NCBI GenBank assembly: GCA_002344055.1
Contig: DDTH01000008.1
Location: 1-41,094, forward strand
Direction: 5' to 3'
Length of the DNA: 41,094 nucleotides
From: Sphingomonadales bacterium UBA2369
Lineage (GTDB): Bacteria; Pseudomonadota; Alphaproteobacteria; Sphingomonadales; Sphingomonadaceae
Below, in pieces: positions 23,455-32,234 of this stretch. Position 1 is the stretch's first letter. Each line of letters begins with the position of its first letter. The translations under genes were made by a program, and so were the position numbers. The notes under the pieces were generated by a model. The model was not told the origin of the DNA. It did no database searches and saw only the letters and a list, made by a program, of their open reading frames with translations.

Positions 23455-24735
23455 ATGCCGCCGCGCTCCCCCCTCCAGATCCGCGACTATCGCCTCTACT
23501 GGCTGGCGCGGCTCTTCTCGACCATCGCCCAGATGGCGATGGTGATTGTGATCGGCTGGCAGGTATATGACATCGCCCGCCAGACGATGGACATTCCAGC
23601 GGCGGCCTTCCAGCTCGGCCTGGTCGGCCTCGTCCAGTTCGCCCCGCTCTTCCTGCTCACCCTGATCAGCGGCTGGACCGCCGACCGGATCGACCGCCGC
23701 TACATCGCCCGGCTCGTGCTGGCGCTGGAGATGCTCTGCGCCGCGATCCTGTGGTGGACGACGTGGCACGGCACCATCAACCTGCCGACTTTGTTCTCCG
23801 TCGCCGCTCTGCTCGGCGTCGCCCGCGCCTTCGCCGGGCCGGCACTCGGCGCGCTCGCCCCCAATCTCGTCCCGACGGAATTGCTGCCCAAGGCGATCGC
23901 ACTCAGTTCGATGGTCTGGCAGGTCGGTACCATCGCTGGACCGGCAATCGGCGGCATCCTCTATGACGTGACGCCGCACTACCCCTATGCGCTGAGCACC
24001 ATCCTGTTCGGCGTCTCAACGGCGCTCATGTTCATGATCCGCCCGATCCCGCGCACCTCGATCCGCGGCAGCGGCAGTCCCTGGCGGCAGATGGTCGACG
24101 GCCTGTCCTACGTCGGCCGCAACCGCCTCGTGCTCGGCGCGATTACCCTGGATCTGTTCGCCGTATTGCTCGGCGGTGTCACCGCGGTTCTGCCCATCTA
24201 TGCCCGCGACATTTTGGTTATCGGCCCCGAGGGACTTGGGCCACTCCGCGCCGCGCCAGCGATCGGCGCGACCCTCACCGCGCTCTATTTCTCCTTCCGC
24301 CCGATCAAGAATGATGTCGGCGCAAAGATGCTGGCTGCCGTCGTCGTCTTCGGCATCGCCACCGCCATCTTCGGGATTTCGCGCTGGCTACCGCTGTCGC
24401 TGGCGATGCTGGCCTTGCTCGGCGCGGCGGACATGTTCTCCGTCTATATCCGCCAGTCGCTGATCCAGTTGCACACGCCGGATGCGATGCGCGGCCGGGT
24501 CAGCGCCGCCTCGACCCTCGCCATCTCCGCGTCGAACGAGTTGGGCGAGGCCCGCGCCGGTTTCTCCGCCGCCGGCATCGGGCCGGTCACCGCCGTGGTC
24601 GCGGGCGGGATCGGTGCGGTGGTCGTCACCCTGTTGTGGGCAAGATGGTTCCCCGAATTGCGCCGTGCGCGCACATTCGATCCTCCGAAGGACCTGGAGC
24701 CGGAAAAGCCTCCCATTGCGGCCGGCGGCGCCTGA
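23455..24735 (+). CDS. MFS transporter, EntS-like (MFS_3) group
   Basis: The 426-residue membrane protein starts PPRSPLQIRDYRLYWLARLFSTIAQMA, the usual beginning of the MFS_3 group (EntS and related exporters). The loop motif SGWTADRIDRRYIARLV and the second-half segment IYIRQSLIQLHTPDAMRGRVSAA match. About 11-12 hydrophobic helices are seen. EntS itself exports enterobactin, but no siderophore genes are near, so the cargo is not predicted. Confidence 0.87.
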   Translation: MPPRSPLQIRDYRLYWLARLFSTIAQMAMVIVIGWQVYDIARQTMDIPAAAFQLGLVGLVQFAPLFLLTLISGWTADRIDRRYIARLVLALEMLCAAILWWTTWHGTINLPTLFSVAALLGVARAFAGPALGALAPNLVPTELLPKAIALSSMVWQVGTIAGPAIGGILYDVTPHYPYALSTILFGVSTALMFMIRPIPRTSIRGSGSPWRQMVDGLSYVGRNRLVLGAITLDLFAVLLGGVTAVLPIYARDILVIGPEGLGPLRAAPAIGATLTALYFSFRPIKNDVGAKMLAAVVVFGIATAIFGISRWLPLSLAMLALLGAADMFSVYIRQSLIQLHTPDAMRGRVSAASTLAISASNELGEARAGFSAAGIGPVTAVVAGGIGAVVVTLLWARWFPELRRARTFDPPKDLEPEKPPIAAGGA

Positions 24736-24795
24736 CCGGCCCTTCAAGCATGGGCTTTGCGGCCCTATAGTTCCACCGCAAGATACAGGAGACGA

Positions 24796-25716
24796 ATGAT
24801 GCGGGCCGCCAACATTCTCGAGACGATCGGCAACACGCCACACATCCGCATCAACCGTCTGTTCGGCGACGCCGAGGTCTGGGTGAAGTCCGAACGCTCG
24901 AATCCCGGCGGCTCGATCAAGGACCGGATCGGCCTCGCCATGATCGAGGATGCGGAACGTTCCGGCGCGCTGCAGCCCGGCGGCACGATCATCGAACCGA
25001 CCAGTGGCAATACCGGCATCGGCCTGGCGATGGTCGCGGCGGTGAAGGGCTACAAGCTCATCCTCGTCATGCCCGAAAGCATGAGCATTGAGCGGCGGCG
25101 TCTGATGCTGGCTTATGGCGCGACCTTCGACCTCACCCCGCGCGAGGGCGGGATGAAGGCCGCCATCGCCCGCGCGAAAGAACTGACCGAGCAGACCCCC
25201 GGCGGCTGGATGCCGCAGCAATTCGAGAATCCTGCCAACCTCGAAGTTCACCGGCGCACGACCGCCCCCGAAATCCTGGCCGACTTCAGCGATGCGCCGA
25301 TCGACGTGTTGATCACCGGTGTCGGCACCGGCGGCCACATCACGGCCTGCGCCGAATTGCTGAAGAAGGAATGGCCCAGCTTGCAGGTCTTCGCGGTCGA
25401 GCCGACCCTCTCGCCGGTCCTCTCCGGCGGCCAGCCTGGCCCGCACCCGATCCAGGGCATCGGCGCCGGCTTCGTTCCGGCGATCATGGACACCAGCCTG
25501 CTGGACGGCGTGATCCAGGTCGATCCCGCCGATGCCAAGGATATGGCCCGCCGCGCCGCGCGCGAGGAAGGCTTGCTCGTTGGCATCAGTTCCGGCGCCA
25601 CCCTCGCCGCGATCCGGCAGAAGCTGGCGGAGATCGGCCCCGGCAAGCGCGTCCTGGGCTTCAGCTACGACACGGGCGAGCGCTATCTGTCGGTGCCCGA
25701 CTTCCTGCCGGAATAG
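24796..25716 (+). CDS. cysK: cysteine synthase A (O-acetylserine sulfhydrylase)
   Basis: The 306-residue PLP enzyme makes cysteine from O-acetylserine and sulfide. The PLP Lys is in SNPGGSIKDRIG (about residue 43), the substrate loop TSGNTGIGLAMVAA follows, and the PLP-phosphate loop is TGVGTGGHITA. The Ser region GISSGATLAA near the C-terminus is also conserved. ATG 24796 has CAGGAGACGA upstream; the adjacent ATG 24799 is possible. It is not in a visible sulfur-assimilation operon. Confidence 0.95.
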   Translation: MMRAANILETIGNTPHIRINRLFGDAEVWVKSERSNPGGSIKDRIGLAMIEDAERSGALQPGGTIIEPTSGNTGIGLAMVAAVKGYKLILVMPESMSIERRRLMLAYGATFDLTPREGGMKAAIARAKELTEQTPGGWMPQQFENPANLEVHRRTTAPEILADFSDAPIDVLITGVGTGGHITACAELLKKEWPSLQVFAVEPTLSPVLSGGQPGPHPIQGIGAGFVPAIMDTSLLDGVIQVDPADAKDMARRAAREEGLLVGISSGATLAAIRQKLAEIGPGKRVLGFSYDTGERYLSVPDFLPE

Positions 25717-25792
25717 CCCGCTTGGCGCGGCGCCACGACGCGGCGTAAGCTGCGGCGATGATCTAACGCGAGATCGCCCTGCCCGCCCAGTG

Positions 25793-26542
25793 CTAGACAA
25801 AGGGGGCGATCGGGACGGTCTGCTCTCCCTGCTCCTGCAGCAGAGCGAGCAACCGGAAGAGGCGACCGGCCTCAGCGGGGGGCAATTGGCTGAGCCGGCG
25901 CATCAGATTGCCGGTTACCCGGCACGTTTCCAGCGGTGGGCCGATGCCATCCAGCGCATCGAGCATCTGTGGTTCCGACAGGCCCAATGCGCTTTGCGCC
26001 TCGGTGAGGAACGCTTCGCGAAACACCTCCAGTTCGTCCTCCGTCGCCATCGGCAAATCGCGGCGAGCGGGCGTGGTGAGCAACGCCTGATAAAAGCGCC
26101 TTTCCCGGGCGACCGCATGGGGCGCCTCATACTCCCGAATGTCGCCCGCGGTGCCGAGCAGAATAGCCGCGCAAATATCGGGGTGAGGCTCGAGCCGCTG
26201 CGATTCATCGGCGACCAGCCGCAGATATTCCAGCACCAGTTGATCGGGCGCGGCCTTCATCCGTCGCATGACCATCCTGGACATGACCAGCCGGATGCCG
26301 CGGGCAAGCGAATGCTTGTCGCCGGGCGGCTCGCTCAATTGCCGCACGATAAAGCTTCGCAACTCGGCATGGGTCTGTGGCTCGAAGTGGCGCACCAGGG
26401 CGTAAGTCGGCTCATATGATTCCATCGCGCGCAAGGCACGGTCCGCGCTCTCTTCGGGGCTGATATTGCACCCCGCCAAGGCGAGCAGCGCCGCCGCGCC
26501 CATCGCCCGAAGCGCTCCGCTGCAGCGGCCAAGCCAATTCAC
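25793..26542 (-). CDS. putative lipoprotein of unknown function
   Basis: The 249-residue protein starts with a signal peptide and lipobox (ALLALAGC, Cys at about residue 25). The mature part is helical with no recognised catalytic motif. GTG 26542 has GGAGGGG well placed upstream. It is the last gene of dapE-comM-lipoprotein, 17 bases after comM, and is probably co-transcribed. No family can be named. Confidence 0.75.
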   Translation of the reverse strand: MNWLGRCSGALRAMGAAALLALAGCNISPEESADRALRAMESYEPTYALVRHFEPQTHAELRSFIVRQLSEPPGDKHSLARGIRLVMSRMVMRRMKAAPDQLVLEYLRLVADESQRLEPHPDICAAILLGTAGDIREYEAPHAVARERRFYQALLTTPARRDLPMATEDELEVFREAFLTEAQSALGLSEPQMLDALDGIGPPLETCRVTGNLMRRLSQLPPAEAGRLFRLLALLQEQGEQTVPIAPFV

Positions 26543-26559
26543 CTGTATCGCCCCTCCCC

Positions 26560-28068
26560 CTAGTTTCGCGCCGCCGTCCGCCGGTAGCTCAGCGCCTCGG
26601 CGACATGGACCCGGCCGACCGTCTCGCTGCCGGCCAGATCCGCGATGGTGCGGGCGACGCGCAGGACACGGTGATAGCCGCGGGCGGACAGACGCATTGC
26701 CTCGGCGGCCTGGGCCAGCAACTGGCGGCCCGGTTCGTCGGGGGTGGCGACGGCGTTGAGCAATTCACCATCCGCCTCTGCATTCGAGCGAACGCCCGCG
26801 CCCTCATAGCGCGCGGTCTGTATCGCGCGGGCGTCGGCAACGCGGGCGGCGACTTCCGCCGAGCCCTCGCTGGGCGGCGGCAGGACCAGATCGGCGGCGG
26901 CGACCGCCTGCACTTCGACATGCAGGTCGATGCGGTCGAGCAGCGGACCGGACACGCGCGCCTGATAGTCGGCGGCGCAGCGCGGCGCGCGCGAGCAGGC
27001 CAAGGCCGCATCGCCGAGATGGCCGCAGCGGCAGGGGTTCATCGCCGCCACGAGCTGAACGCGAGCCGGGAAGGTGACGTGGGCGTTGGCGCGGGCAATC
27101 TGGACATTGCCGGTCTCCAGCGGCTGGCGGAGGCTATCGAGGACGTTGCGCTGGAATTCGGGCAGCTCGTCTAAAAAGAGCACGCCGAGATGGGCGAGGC
27201 TGACTTCACCGGGACGGGCCTTCAGGCCGCCGCCGACCAGAGCGGGCATGGAGGCACTGTGGTGCGGCGCGCGGAACGGGCGGGTGCGGACGAGGCGGCC
27301 GCCTTCGAGCTGGCCGGCAACGCTGGCGACCATCGAGACTTCCAGCGCTTCGGCGGGGGTCAGGTCCGGCAGGATGCCGGGCAGGCAGGCGGCGAGCAGG
27401 GATTTGCCGGCGCCCGGCGGGCCGACCATGATCATGTTGTGACCGCCCGCCGCGGCGATCTCCAGCGCGCGCTTGGCGGTTTCCTGCCCTTTGACCTGGC
27501 CGAGGTCGACGGCGCTGCGGACCGGCTCCACCGCGCCCGGCGTCGGAGGCGACAGCACCGCACCGCCGCGCAGATGATTGAGCAGAGTGATGAGGTCGGG
27601 CGCGGCGACGACTTCCACATCGCCCGCCCAGGCCGCTTCGCCGCCCTGCTCCGCCGGGCAGATCAGGCCGAGCTTCTTCTCCGACGCATGGAGCGCGGCG
27701 AGGAGGACGCCCGGCGACGAGGCGATGCGGCCGTCCAGGCTCAATTCCCCGACCGCCAAATAGCCCGCGAGCATTTCCCGATCGATCGCACCCATTGCCG
27801 CCAGCAGGCCGAGGGCGATCGGCAGGTCGTAGTGCGACCCCTCCTTCGGCAGATCGGCGGGGGAGAGGTTGACGGTGATGCGCTTGGGCGGGAGCGACAG
27901 GCCGATGGCCGACAGAGCCGCATAGACGCGCTCGCGGCCCTCGGCCGCGGCCTTGTCCGGCAGGCCGACCACCAGGAATTTCGGCAGGCCCGGCGCGAGG
28001 TGGACCTGGCATTCGACCGCCCGCGCCTCCAGGCCAAGAAATGCGACCGTGGCGACATGCGCGACCAT
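26560..28068 (-). CDS. comM: ComM/YifB-type AAA+ ATPase (magnesium-chelatase-like)
   Basis: The 502-residue protein has an N-terminal Lon-protease-like domain (about residues 20-140: ECQVHLAPGLPKFLVVGLPDKAAAEGRERVYAAL). It is followed by a Mg-chelatase-type AAA+ module: Walker A VGPPGAGKSLLA near residue 220, FRAPHHSASM, Walker B FLDELPEF, and CRCGHLGDAALACSRAPRC with Cys residues typical of the family. The C-terminal part has LDRIDLHVEVQAV and LSARGYHRVLRVARTIADL. In naturally competent bacteria ComM is a branch-migration helicase for transformation; whether this organism is competent cannot be judged here. Confidence 0.93.
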   Translation of the reverse strand: MVAHVATVAFLGLEARAVECQVHLAPGLPKFLVVGLPDKAAAEGRERVYAALSAIGLSLPPKRITVNLSPADLPKEGSHYDLPIALGLLAAMGAIDREMLAGYLAVGELSLDGRIASSPGVLLAALHASEKKLGLICPAEQGGEAAWAGDVEVVAAPDLITLLNHLRGGAVLSPPTPGAVEPVRSAVDLGQVKGQETAKRALEIAAAGGHNMIMVGPPGAGKSLLAACLPGILPDLTPAEALEVSMVASVAGQLEGGRLVRTRPFRAPHHSASMPALVGGGLKARPGEVSLAHLGVLFLDELPEFQRNVLDSLRQPLETGNVQIARANAHVTFPARVQLVAAMNPCRCGHLGDAALACSRAPRCAADYQARVSGPLLDRIDLHVEVQAVAAADLVLPPPSEGSAEVAARVADARAIQTARYEGAGVRSNAEADGELLNAVATPDEPGRQLLAQAAEAMRLSARGYHRVLRVARTIADLAGSETVGRVHVAEALSYRRTAARN

Positions 28069-28131
28069 GTATTCAGCACTCCCCCCGCAAGTCGCCGAAT
28101 GTGGCGGGAGTCGCGCGCCAAGTCGAGCGGC

Positions 28132-29256
28132 TTATCCAACCGCACCTTTAATGACCCGCTTGTAGATGCGCGTGAGTGTGCGGATGTCCTCGATTGCCGC
28201 CGCTTCGTCGAGTTTGTGCATCGTCGCATTGGGCAGGCCGAAATCGACGACCGGGCAGACGGCGATCAGGAAGCGGCCGTCAGAGGTGCCGCCGTGGGTG
28301 GATAGGCGAGGCTCCACGCCGGTTTCTTCGGCGATCGCCGCGCGGACGATCTCGTAGATCGGGCCCGGCGGCGTGAGGAAAGCCTCGCCGGAAATGAGCG
28401 CTTTCACGGTCGATCCCGGCGCGGCTTGCTCCGCGGTGCGCTCCACCATGGCGACCAGATCGGCCCCGCGCTGGAGGTTGTTGAAGCGGATGTTGAGTTG
28501 GACGATGCCGTTGCCGGGAATCACGTTGGTCGCGCTGCCGGGGCTACGGACGTCGGTGATTTCCAGGTTGGACGGCTGGAATTGCTCATTGCCGTCGTCG
28601 AGGTGGAGCGCATCCAGCGCCGTCACCACCGCCGCCAGCTTGGGGATCGGATTGTCGGCGCGGTGCGGATAGGCGACATGGCCCTGCACGCCGGGGACAG
28701 TGATCCACATGTTCACCGAGCCGCGCCGCCCGATCTTCACGATATCGCCGAGCCGGTCTTCGGAGGTCGGCTCGCCGATGAGGATCATGTCCGGCTTGAT
28801 CCCGCGCCCGGCCATCCATTCGATGAGCTTCGGCGTGCCGTAGGTGGCCGGCCCTTCCTCGTCGCCGGTGATGATCAGGCTGATCGTGCCCTCATGCTCC
28901 GGCATCTCCGCGCAGGCCGCGACGAAGCAGGCGATCGAGCTTTTCATGTCGACCGCGCCACGGCCGTAGAGCAGGCCGCTTTCTTCGGTCGGAACGAACG
29001 GATCGGTGCGCCAGCCGCCGCCGGGGGGCACCACATCGAGATGGCCGGCAAAGCCGAAATGCGGCCCGCCGCTGCCGCGCGTGGCGAAGAGGTTCTCTAC
29101 CGGCCCATCCGGCGCCTCGCCCTCGACCATGCGATGCACGGTAAAGCCGAGCGGAACGAGCGCCTGTTCCAGCACGTCGAACACCTCGCCGGTGGCGGGC
29201 GTGATGCTGTGGCAGGCGATCAGGCGGGAGGCCAAAGCGACGGGATCGACACTCAT
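28132..29256 (-). CDS. dapE: succinyl-diaminopimelate desuccinylase
   Basis: The 374-residue M20-family metallohydrolase releases succinate from N-succinyl-LL-diaminopimelate, supplying diaminopimelate for peptidoglycan and lysine. Zinc ligands and the catalytic acid are visible: GHLDVVPPG (about residue 71), GRGAVDMKS, TGDEEGPA and GEPTSED. The dimerisation domain carries RRGSVNMWITVPGVQGHVAYPHRADNPI, and the C-terminal Thr/Gly/His set is in THGGTSDGRF and NATMHKLDEAA. Length is standard. It lies upstream of comM on the same strand. Confidence 0.96.
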   Translation of the reverse strand: MSVDPVALASRLIACHSITPATGEVFDVLEQALVPLGFTVHRMVEGEAPDGPVENLFATRGSGGPHFGFAGHLDVVPPGGGWRTDPFVPTEESGLLYGRGAVDMKSSIACFVAACAEMPEHEGTISLIITGDEEGPATYGTPKLIEWMAGRGIKPDMILIGEPTSEDRLGDIVKIGRRGSVNMWITVPGVQGHVAYPHRADNPIPKLAAVVTALDALHLDDGNEQFQPSNLEITDVRSPGSATNVIPGNGIVQLNIRFNNLQRGADLVAMVERTAEQAAPGSTVKALISGEAFLTPPGPIYEIVRAAIAEETGVEPRLSTHGGTSDGRFLIAVCPVVDFGLPNATMHKLDEAAAIEDIRTLTRIYKRVIKGAVG

Positions 29257-29601
29257 GCCCCGTACCCCCGGCTCAACTCTGGAGAGTTACAAGAGTCACG
29301 AATGTCATGACTGTCGCACGGAATCGCGGGGGGTTTTGTAACTTTCGGAAGCGAAAACGGCTGCTTCGACAAAAAGGAAGCGCGGTGCTTTTGCGGGGCG
29401 ATCATGCCCGCCACAAGATCAGCCGAAATCCTATCTTGCAAGCCCGGCGTGATCGGCCGCTACCTTCCCATCCCGTTCAGCCTGAGCTTGTCGAGACGAA
29501 GTCGGCCGAAGGCCAACGCCTGCCCTTCTTACTTGCTTGAGGATTGAAGAAAGGACAGTCCTTCGACAAGCTCAGGATGAGCGGTGTTGGGAGACTCACC
29601 G
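29257..29601. other. intergenic stretch between divergent dapE and cupin genes
   Basis: No gene is supported here. The first part is AT-richer than average and holds an 8-base inverted pair AGTTACAA (29285-29292) and TTGTAACT (29336-29343), with GTCATGAC, a perfect palindrome, between them. The second part is the family B repeat at 29472-29583. The region should contain the dapE promoter, but I could not place it with confidence. Confidence 0.6.
29472..29583. repeat. palindromic repeat, family B, copy 3
   Basis: CCTGAGCTTGTCGA (from about 29480) and its partner CTTCGACAAGCTCAGG (29561-29576) frame a longer interior that has GCCGAAGGCC-type words not present in copies 1 and 2, but shared in degenerate form with copy 4. 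It ends close to the cupin ribosome binding site. Confidence 0.85.
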
Positions 29602-30066
29602 GTGCCCAAGCTCGATCTCGGCGCGATCCCGCAGACCAATGCGACCGGCTATCCGCCGCCGTACGACGCGCCAATGGCGAAGCGGCACTATCGCCGCCTT
29701 GCACCTGCGTCGGGCCTGATCGATTTCGGCGTGAGCCATGTCGTGCTCGAACCCGGCGGCATCTCCAGCCAGCGCCACTGGCATGAGGGGGAGGATGAAT
29801 TCCTGGTCATGCTCTCCGGCACAGCGGTGCTGATCGAGAATGACGGCGAAACCCCGCTCGCCCCCGGCGATTGCGCCGCCTGGGCGAAAGGCGTTGCCAA
29901 CGGGCATCAACTGGTGAACCGGTCGGATGAGTCCTGCACGTTCATCGTCGTCGGCAGGCCCGCGGCGAGCGATTGCCACTATCCCGATATCGATCTGCAT
30001 CTGCCGGCGGGCGGGCCTTATACCAGCAAGCGTGGACAGGAACCTTCCGACTCCGGTGTCCGCTGA
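29602..30066 (+). CDS. small cupin-domain protein
   Basis: The 154-residue protein holds one cupin barrel. Motif 1 is HWHEGEDEFLVMLSG (about residues 60-75) with the His/His/Glu metal set, and motif 2 follows in PGDCAAWAKGVANGHQLVN. It begins VPKLDLGAIPQTNATGYPPPYDAP, the usual start in its subgroup. GTG 29602 is supported by GGGAG eight bases upstream; an earlier GTG at 29584 falls in the repeat border. Single cupins have many roles, and no reaction can be assigned. Confidence 0.82.
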   Translation: MPKLDLGAIPQTNATGYPPPYDAPMAKRHYRRLAPASGLIDFGVSHVVLEPGGISSQRHWHEGEDEFLVMLSGTAVLIENDGETPLAPGDCAAWAKGVANGHQLVNRSDESCTFIVVGRPAASDCHYPDIDLHLPAGGPYTSKRGQEPSDSGVR

Positions 30067-30149
30067 GGGTCGAAAGCCGACTTCAGGAGCGATCGAGCGC
30101 CTGCCGATCGTAGGGACCGCGACAGAATGTCATGTCGTTCCTGTAGCAA

Positions 30150-30902
30150 CTACTGGCCTTCAGCGCCTCCGCTCGCGACCCCGTCTTCGGCTTGACCGAT
30201 CAGCCGACAGGTTTTCGCAGTTTTGACCGCCATGACCCCAGCAATGACAGCGAACAGGCCACCAAAAATCAAACAGAGCCAGACCAGGCGCAGATACCCA
30301 TCTCTCGATCCGTCTTCACCGACTTGGACCACGTAATGGCGCGCGGCGATCGAGACGCCCTTGGCCTCAAGGGCCGCATAGGCGTCACTCGGCAAACCGT
30401 TCTCAATCAAGATGCCTGTCACCGTCTCTGAAGCGGGCCGGTGAGCAATTGTGTCCGCGAGCGTTCCCCACCAGATCGCGGTGAACAGGACGATCGGCGC
30501 TGTGTCCGATACCGCATCGGCTCGACTGTCGCGCCTCTCGCCGACGCGGAATCCGGTATAGGTCCATCGTACCGACCCGGTCCTTTGTCGCCGCCGAACC
30601 TGCGTGCGCGCCGTTTCCACCGAAACCCCGCGCAGCACGACTTCGCGACCCGTTGGCGCTGTGCCCTCGATCAACATCGCCGCAGTGACCTCGACCGGGG
30701 CCTGGCTTTTGTCCGGCCCCAAGCCGATCCAAACCCACACAGCCGCCGCGACCAGCAAGAGTGCGGCCGATACCGCGAAGAGCACGGCAGGAAGGCGCCG
30801 CAACCGCCGGCGTACTTGCGCGCTGGTCTCCGCTCGGATTTGTTGTTTATCGCTGCGGTAAATCCAGCGTGACAAGGACCTTCGCCAGCCGTCTTTCGCC
30901 AT
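30150..30902 (-). CDS. two-helix membrane protein of unknown function
   Basis: The protein has about 250 residues. A basic cytoplasmic start (KDGWRRSLSRWIYRSDKQQIRAETSAQVRRRLRRL) is followed by a helix (about residues 38-58), a middle beta-rich soluble domain that probably faces the periplasm (about residues 60-200), and a second helix (about residues 208-228). Between them is the hydrophobic stretch APIVLFTAIWWGTLAD. ATG 30902 has AAGG upstream; the earlier frame overlaps the GNAT gene region and is not supported. The GC content is moderately lower than its neighbours. No family is recognised. Confidence 0.65.
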   Translation of the reverse strand: MAKDGWRRSLSRWIYRSDKQQIRAETSAQVRRRLRRLPAVLFAVSAALLLVAAAVWVWIGLGPDKSQAPVEVTAAMLIEGTAPTGREVVLRGVSVETARTQVRRRQRTGSVRWTYTGFRVGERRDSRADAVSDTAPIVLFTAIWWGTLADTIAHRPASETVTGILIENGLPSDAYAALEAKGVSIAARHYVVQVGEDGSRDGYLRLVWLCLIFGGLFAVIAGVMAVKTAKTCRLIGQAEDGVASGGAEGQ

Positions 30903-30987
30903 CCAACTTGCCTTGCCCCGCCGTCCGCCGTCCGGCTGACTTATAACAAGCAGCCGAACATCTGCTAAGGTCGAAAGAGCCTCCCTC

Positions 30988-31515
30988 CTAACCCACCGGC
31001 GGACCGAATAGCCGTCGCATGAGACAGGCTTGCGGGCCATAAACGCCGACCTTAGCCGCCAGAGCAGCTGAGCAATGCGCAGATTCGAAGCCGAGCGAGG
31101 CCCAGTACGGTGCGGCGCCTTCCACCGCGATCAGTTCCGCCCTGTCGAGACCGTCGCGCCCCGCCAGTTCGAAGGCGCGGCGGACGAGGTCGCGGCCGAT
31201 GCCCGAACCCCTCCCCTGCGGTGAGACGGCGAGGTCGTGGATGAACAGCACCTCGCTGGGTGCCTCGACGGGCAGGATGGTGCCGACCGGCGGCGGCGCG
31301 AGGCTGGCCCAGCCGTGCGCGAGCAGATAGGCGACGAGCGCGCCTTCGCGGGTCGCGGCGAAGCAATAGCTGGCTTTTGTGGCGATGCGGCTTGCAAAGG
31401 CCGGCTCATCCTCGCGCAGGAAGGCGGGATAGGCCTGCGCCTGGATGGCGAGCGCGGCGGGAACATCGCCCGGCTCGAGCGGGCGGATCGTAAGGCTGGG
31501 CTTGATGTCGGTCAT
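30988..31515 (-). CDS. GNAT-family N-acetyltransferase
   Basis: The 175-residue protein has the GNAT fold. The acetyl-CoA pyrophosphate-binding loop is in VSPQGRGSGIGRDLVRRAF (about residues 97-115, Q/RxxGxG/A), preceded by the beta strand VLFIHDLA. The C-terminal part has APYWASLGFE, the usual GNAT end. The substrate is unknown. It is followed by the membrane protein gene and preceded by the GST gene on the same strand. Confidence 0.88.
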   Translation of the reverse strand: MTDIKPSLTIRPLEPGDVPAALAIQAQAYPAFLREDEPAFASRIATKASYCFAATREGALVAYLLAHGWASLAPPPVGTILPVEAPSEVLFIHDLAVSPQGRGSGIGRDLVRRAFELAGRDGLDRAELIAVEGAAPYWASLGFESAHCSAALAAKVGVYGPQACLMRRLFGPPVG

Positions 31516-31537
31516 CTTCGGAAAGGCGGCGGGATGC

Positions 31538-32203
31538 CTAAGCCGCCGGCTGCTCGAAATTCTCGACCACCCACGGTTCCTCCTGCGCCGCGGTCACCCA
31601 TTCCATCAGCCAGGGATGGTTGAGGATCGCGCCGACATAGGCCTGGGCGAAATTGGGGACGCCGATGCTGTGGGTGACGAAGCGCGTCACCACCGGCGCG
31701 AACATGATATCCGCCGCGCCGAACGTGCCGAACAGATAAGGCCCGCCGCTGCCGTGGACGGCGCGGGCCTGCGCCCAGAGTTCGAGGATGCGCTTGATCT
31801 CCTCGATCGTGTCTTCCGACAATTCGCGCGGCTCGAACACCTTGCGGACGTTCATCGGGCATTCGCGGCGGAGGTTCGCGTAGCTTGAGTGCATTTCCGC
31901 CGCCATCGATCGGGCCATGCCGCGCGCGCCGTCATCGTCCGGCCAGAAGCGGGCGCGGTCGGTCTTCTCCGCGAGATATTCGACGATGGCCAGGCTGTCC
32001 CAGATCACCGTCTCTTCGTCCCACAGGATCGGGACCTTGCCGCCGGATGGGGCGAATTCATTGCCTTCCTGGCTGCGGTCCCACTCCTCACCGAACATCG
32101 GCACGGTGATTTCCTCGAACGGCAGGCCCGATTGCTTGACCGCGAGCCAGCCGCGCAGCGACCATGAGGAATAGGCCTTGTTGCCGATGAAGAGCTTGAG
32201 CAT
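31538..32203 (-). CDS. glutathione S-transferase family protein
   Basis: The 221-residue protein has a thioredoxin-like N-terminal half (KLFIGNKAYSSWSLRGWLAVKQSGLPFEEI, then GKVPILWDEETVIWDSLAIVEYLAEK, which carries the glutathione-binding SxxI-type segment) and an all-helical C-terminal half. The Ser/Trp-rich start (YSSWS) is shared by a bacterial GST subgroup of unknown substrate. It lies between the GNAT and engB genes on the same strand. Confidence 0.88.
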   Translation of the reverse strand: MLKLFIGNKAYSSWSLRGWLAVKQSGLPFEEITVPMFGEEWDRSQEGNEFAPSGGKVPILWDEETVIWDSLAIVEYLAEKTDRARFWPDDDGARGMARSMAAEMHSSYANLRRECPMNVRKVFEPRELSEDTIEEIKRILELWAQARAVHGSGGPYLFGTFGAADIMFAPVVTRFVTHSIGVPNFAQAYVGAILNHPWLMEWVTAAQEEPWVVENFEQPAA

Positions 32204-32234
32204 GCGGCGACCTTCCTAAGCTAGGCCGGACGGG

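Noticed and set aside
29307..29540. A 77-codon plus-strand frame between dapE and the cupin gene
   Set aside because: It runs through the family B repeat, has no ribosome binding site of note and no recognisable sequence.
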